Part shown: one piece after another, positions 32,472 through 33,865 of the stretch
Position numbering within the stretch: position 1 is the first letter of the stretch
Layout of the letters: each line of letters opens with the position of its first letter
Source: an uncultured Nitrospira sp.
Lineage (GTDB): Bacteria; Nitrospirota; Nitrospiria; Nitrospirales; UBA8639
DNA: 33,865 nucleotides
Assembly: GCA_902500695.1 (NCBI GenBank)
Contig: CABVRQ010000043.1
Span: forward strand, 1-33,865
Direction: 5' to 3'
The notes under the pieces: generated by a model
What the model was told of the DNA's origin: nothing
The model's input: the letters and a program-made list of their open reading frames with translations, nothing else
The model's database searches: none
Position numbers and translations under genes: made by a program

Positions 32472-33071
32472 ATGGAAAAACCAGCAGACGTGCAATTTCA
32501 CATTCATGAGCTGTTACGGCGTCGCTGGAGTCCACGAGCCTTTGCCGATCAGCCGGTCGAACGAGAAAAAATCCAAAGCTTGTTGGAAGCGGCTCGATGG
32601 GCGTCTTCCTGTTTTAACGAACAGCCCTGGGTCTTTATTCTCGCTACCAGCGAGCACCCTGAGAGCCATCAGAAGCTTCTGAGTTGTCTGGTGGAGGGAA
32701 ATCAAATCTGGGCGAAACGGGCTCCTCTCCTTCTGCTCACAGTGGCAAAACTCCATTTTGATCATAATGGAGAGGTCAACAGTCATGCCTATCATGATGT
32801 CGGGTTGGCCGTGGGAAGCCTGGTCATGCAAGCCACAGCCATGGATCTGTCGGTCCATCAGATGGCCGGCATTCTTCCTGACACCATTCGCGAACGCTAT
32901 GCTCTTCCCGCCGGCTATGAAGCCGTCACTGGGATTGCCATCGGGTACCAGGGAGATGCCTCCACACTCCCTGAGGCGCTCCGTGAACGGGAATTGGCCC
33001 CACGATCTCGTAAGCCGTTGAGGGAGTTTGTATTCTCCGAGACGTGGGGACAAACCCCGGAATGCTTGTAG
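32472..33071 (+). CDS. Nitroreductase-family FMN oxidoreductase
   Basis: A 199-residue member of the FMN-dependent nitroreductase superfamily. The N-terminal RRRWSPRAFADQPV (16-29) is the flavin phosphate-binding signature. It is followed by LLEAARWASSCFNEQPWVF near 37-55, YHDVGLAVGSLVMQATAMDL near 107-126 and the glycine-containing GIAIGYQGD near 153-161. Members reduce nitroaromatics, quinones or activated alkenes; the physiological substrate is unknown. AGGAG lies 6 nt before the ATG. No flavin reductase partner gene is adjacent. Confidence 0.88.
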   Translation: MEKPADVQFHIHELLRRRWSPRAFADQPVEREKIQSLLEAARWASSCFNEQPWVFILATSEHPESHQKLLSCLVEGNQIWAKRAPLLLLTVAKLHFDHNGEVNSHAYHDVGLAVGSLVMQATAMDLSVHQMAGILPDTIRERYALPAGYEAVTGIAIGYQGDASTLPEALRERELAPRSRKPLREFVFSETWGQTPECL

Positions 33072-33305
33072 CGCATTGAATCTCCCACGAGGCATGTATC
33101 GGAGCACTCCATTCCGGCTCTCACTTTCATGAACATGTTTCGTTCCTCGTCTGAAACAGGGAGTTCTCTCTGTATGCCCACGGGAATTTCTCATAAAAGC
33201 CAGACATGTGCTCTGTGAAAGGGTAAGACGACAAGAAAACAGGATGGTACACTTGACCGGAGGAAATGAAAACCTATTCAACAGTAACGAAGGAGACACC
33301 ATATT

Positions 33306-33865
33306 ATGATTACGGCTATAGGAGAAGTGTTACGACGGTGTTATGAGCGCGGATGGATTACCACCCGGGATGGAAATTGTAGTGTTCGGCGGGCGAAGAG
33401 TGTGTATCTGTATGTCACTCCCTCAGGATGGCGAAAGACGATTGTCCATCCTGAGCATATGGTCAAAATTAAGTTGGTGGATGGGAAGTTGCAGGTAGCT
33501 CCAGGAACCAATCCTTCCGGTGAACTGCATATGCATTATCTCTTGACCAGAGGCATGAATCGGACGCGTGCCGTCGTGCATGTACATCCAACACATGTGG
33601 TTGCGGCTATCTATCGCGGGTTCGATCTCCAGAAAATCTGCAAAGACTTTCCCGAAATTTACCGCTATACCAGGATTGGCCCAACGGTACCCAACCTTCC
33701 TGCCATCAGCTCGGAACTGGGCGAAGCCACGGCGAAGGCCTTAGGGGTCACAGAAGCCAACCCGGCAGGCGATTTTGATATCGTGGGCCAGGCCAACCAC
33801 GGAGTCTGCTCCATGGCACCGAACCCCTGGTCTGCCTACGAACACATCGAACGGTTGGATCATAT
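33306..33865 (+). CDS. Class II aldolase/adducin-family protein, 3' end cut by window edge
   Basis: The first 186 residues of a zinc-dependent class II aldolase-like enzyme. GELHMHYLL around Glu73 holds the catalytic acid, VHVHPTH (His92, His94) supplies two zinc ligands, and the third would lie in NHGVCS. Related enzymes cleave fuculose-1-phosphate, ribulose-5-phosphate or methylthioribulose-1-phosphate; the substrate cannot be told from this fragment. GGAG lies 10 nt upstream of ATG 33306. The gene continues past the window. Confidence 0.85.
   Translation, partial: MITAIGEVLRRCYERGWITTRDGNCSVRRAKSVYLYVTPSGWRKTIVHPEHMVKIKLVDGKLQVAPGTNPSGELHMHYLLTRGMNRTRAVVHVHPTHVVAAIYRGFDLQKICKDFPEIYRYTRIGPTVPNLPAISSELGEATAKALGVTEANPAGDFDIVGQANHGVCSMAPNPWSAYEHIERLDH

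Overview
The window is a chromosomal segment of a Gram-negative bacterium with roughly balanced base composition. The gene families present point to the Nitrospirota (Nitrospira-like): a two-lobed dCTP deaminase, paired arsenosugar-type glycosyltransferase genes, many hybrid sensor kinases and PAS-containing response regulators, sigma-54 control, and the heptose isomerase GmhA. That placement is an inference from gene content; no rRNA gene or phylogenetic marker was available to confirm it.

Layout. 1-7460 is dense and mostly metabolic: a YkgJ-type cysteine-cluster protein (partial, minus strand), then a plus-strand run of an ATP-grasp-like protein, a small glutaredoxin, a lysine 2,3-aminomutase-type radical SAM enzyme, a long dCTP deaminase, a small membrane protein, two glycosyltransferase-family genes and an SDR oxidoreductase. 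7504-9926 is a tight minus-strand operon whose first gene encodes a CARF/HEPN-like (Cas02710-type) protein, followed by ybgC and lipB. 10064-11609 holds gmhA and a conserved protein of unknown function. 11680-19500 is a signalling block: an NtrC-family sigma-54 activator, a decayed TonB-dependent receptor gene, a receiver-PAS regulator, a large sensor kinase that overlaps an orphan ABC-type periplasmic binding protein, and a small zinc-ribbon protein. 19874-22800 is housekeeping (apaH, hydrolase, MOSC protein, methyltransferase). A tRNA-Gln at 22853 is followed by a gene-poor stretch with a degenerate copy of the tRNA 3' end, a DUF4326 gene and a Nudix gene. 26162-31814 is signalling again (second receiver-PAS regulator, hybrid kinase, single-domain receiver), interrupted by pyrF. 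The window ends with a nitroreductase and a truncated class II aldolase gene.

The most interesting signal is regulatory. Three separate intergenic regions (15460-15498, 19728-19766, 27207-27246) each hold two tandem palindromes with an invariant TATC-N6-GATA core (best form TGTATC-N6-GATACA), with centres 21-22 bp apart. Each lies about 50-160 bp upstream of a sigma-54 (-24/-12) promoter candidate that reads into a minus-strand gene: the two paralogous receiver-PAS proteins and the zinc-ribbon protein. A further good sigma-54 promoter lies before the binding-protein/kinase operon. Together these suggest an enhancer-controlled sigma-54 regulon of signalling proteins; the activator is not known, and the NtrC-type protein at 11680 is only a candidate. 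The second notable item is the CARF/HEPN-like protein, whose CARF ligand motif and HEPN catalytic motif both look degenerate. It sits in a housekeeping operon with no cas gene or CRISPR array in the window.
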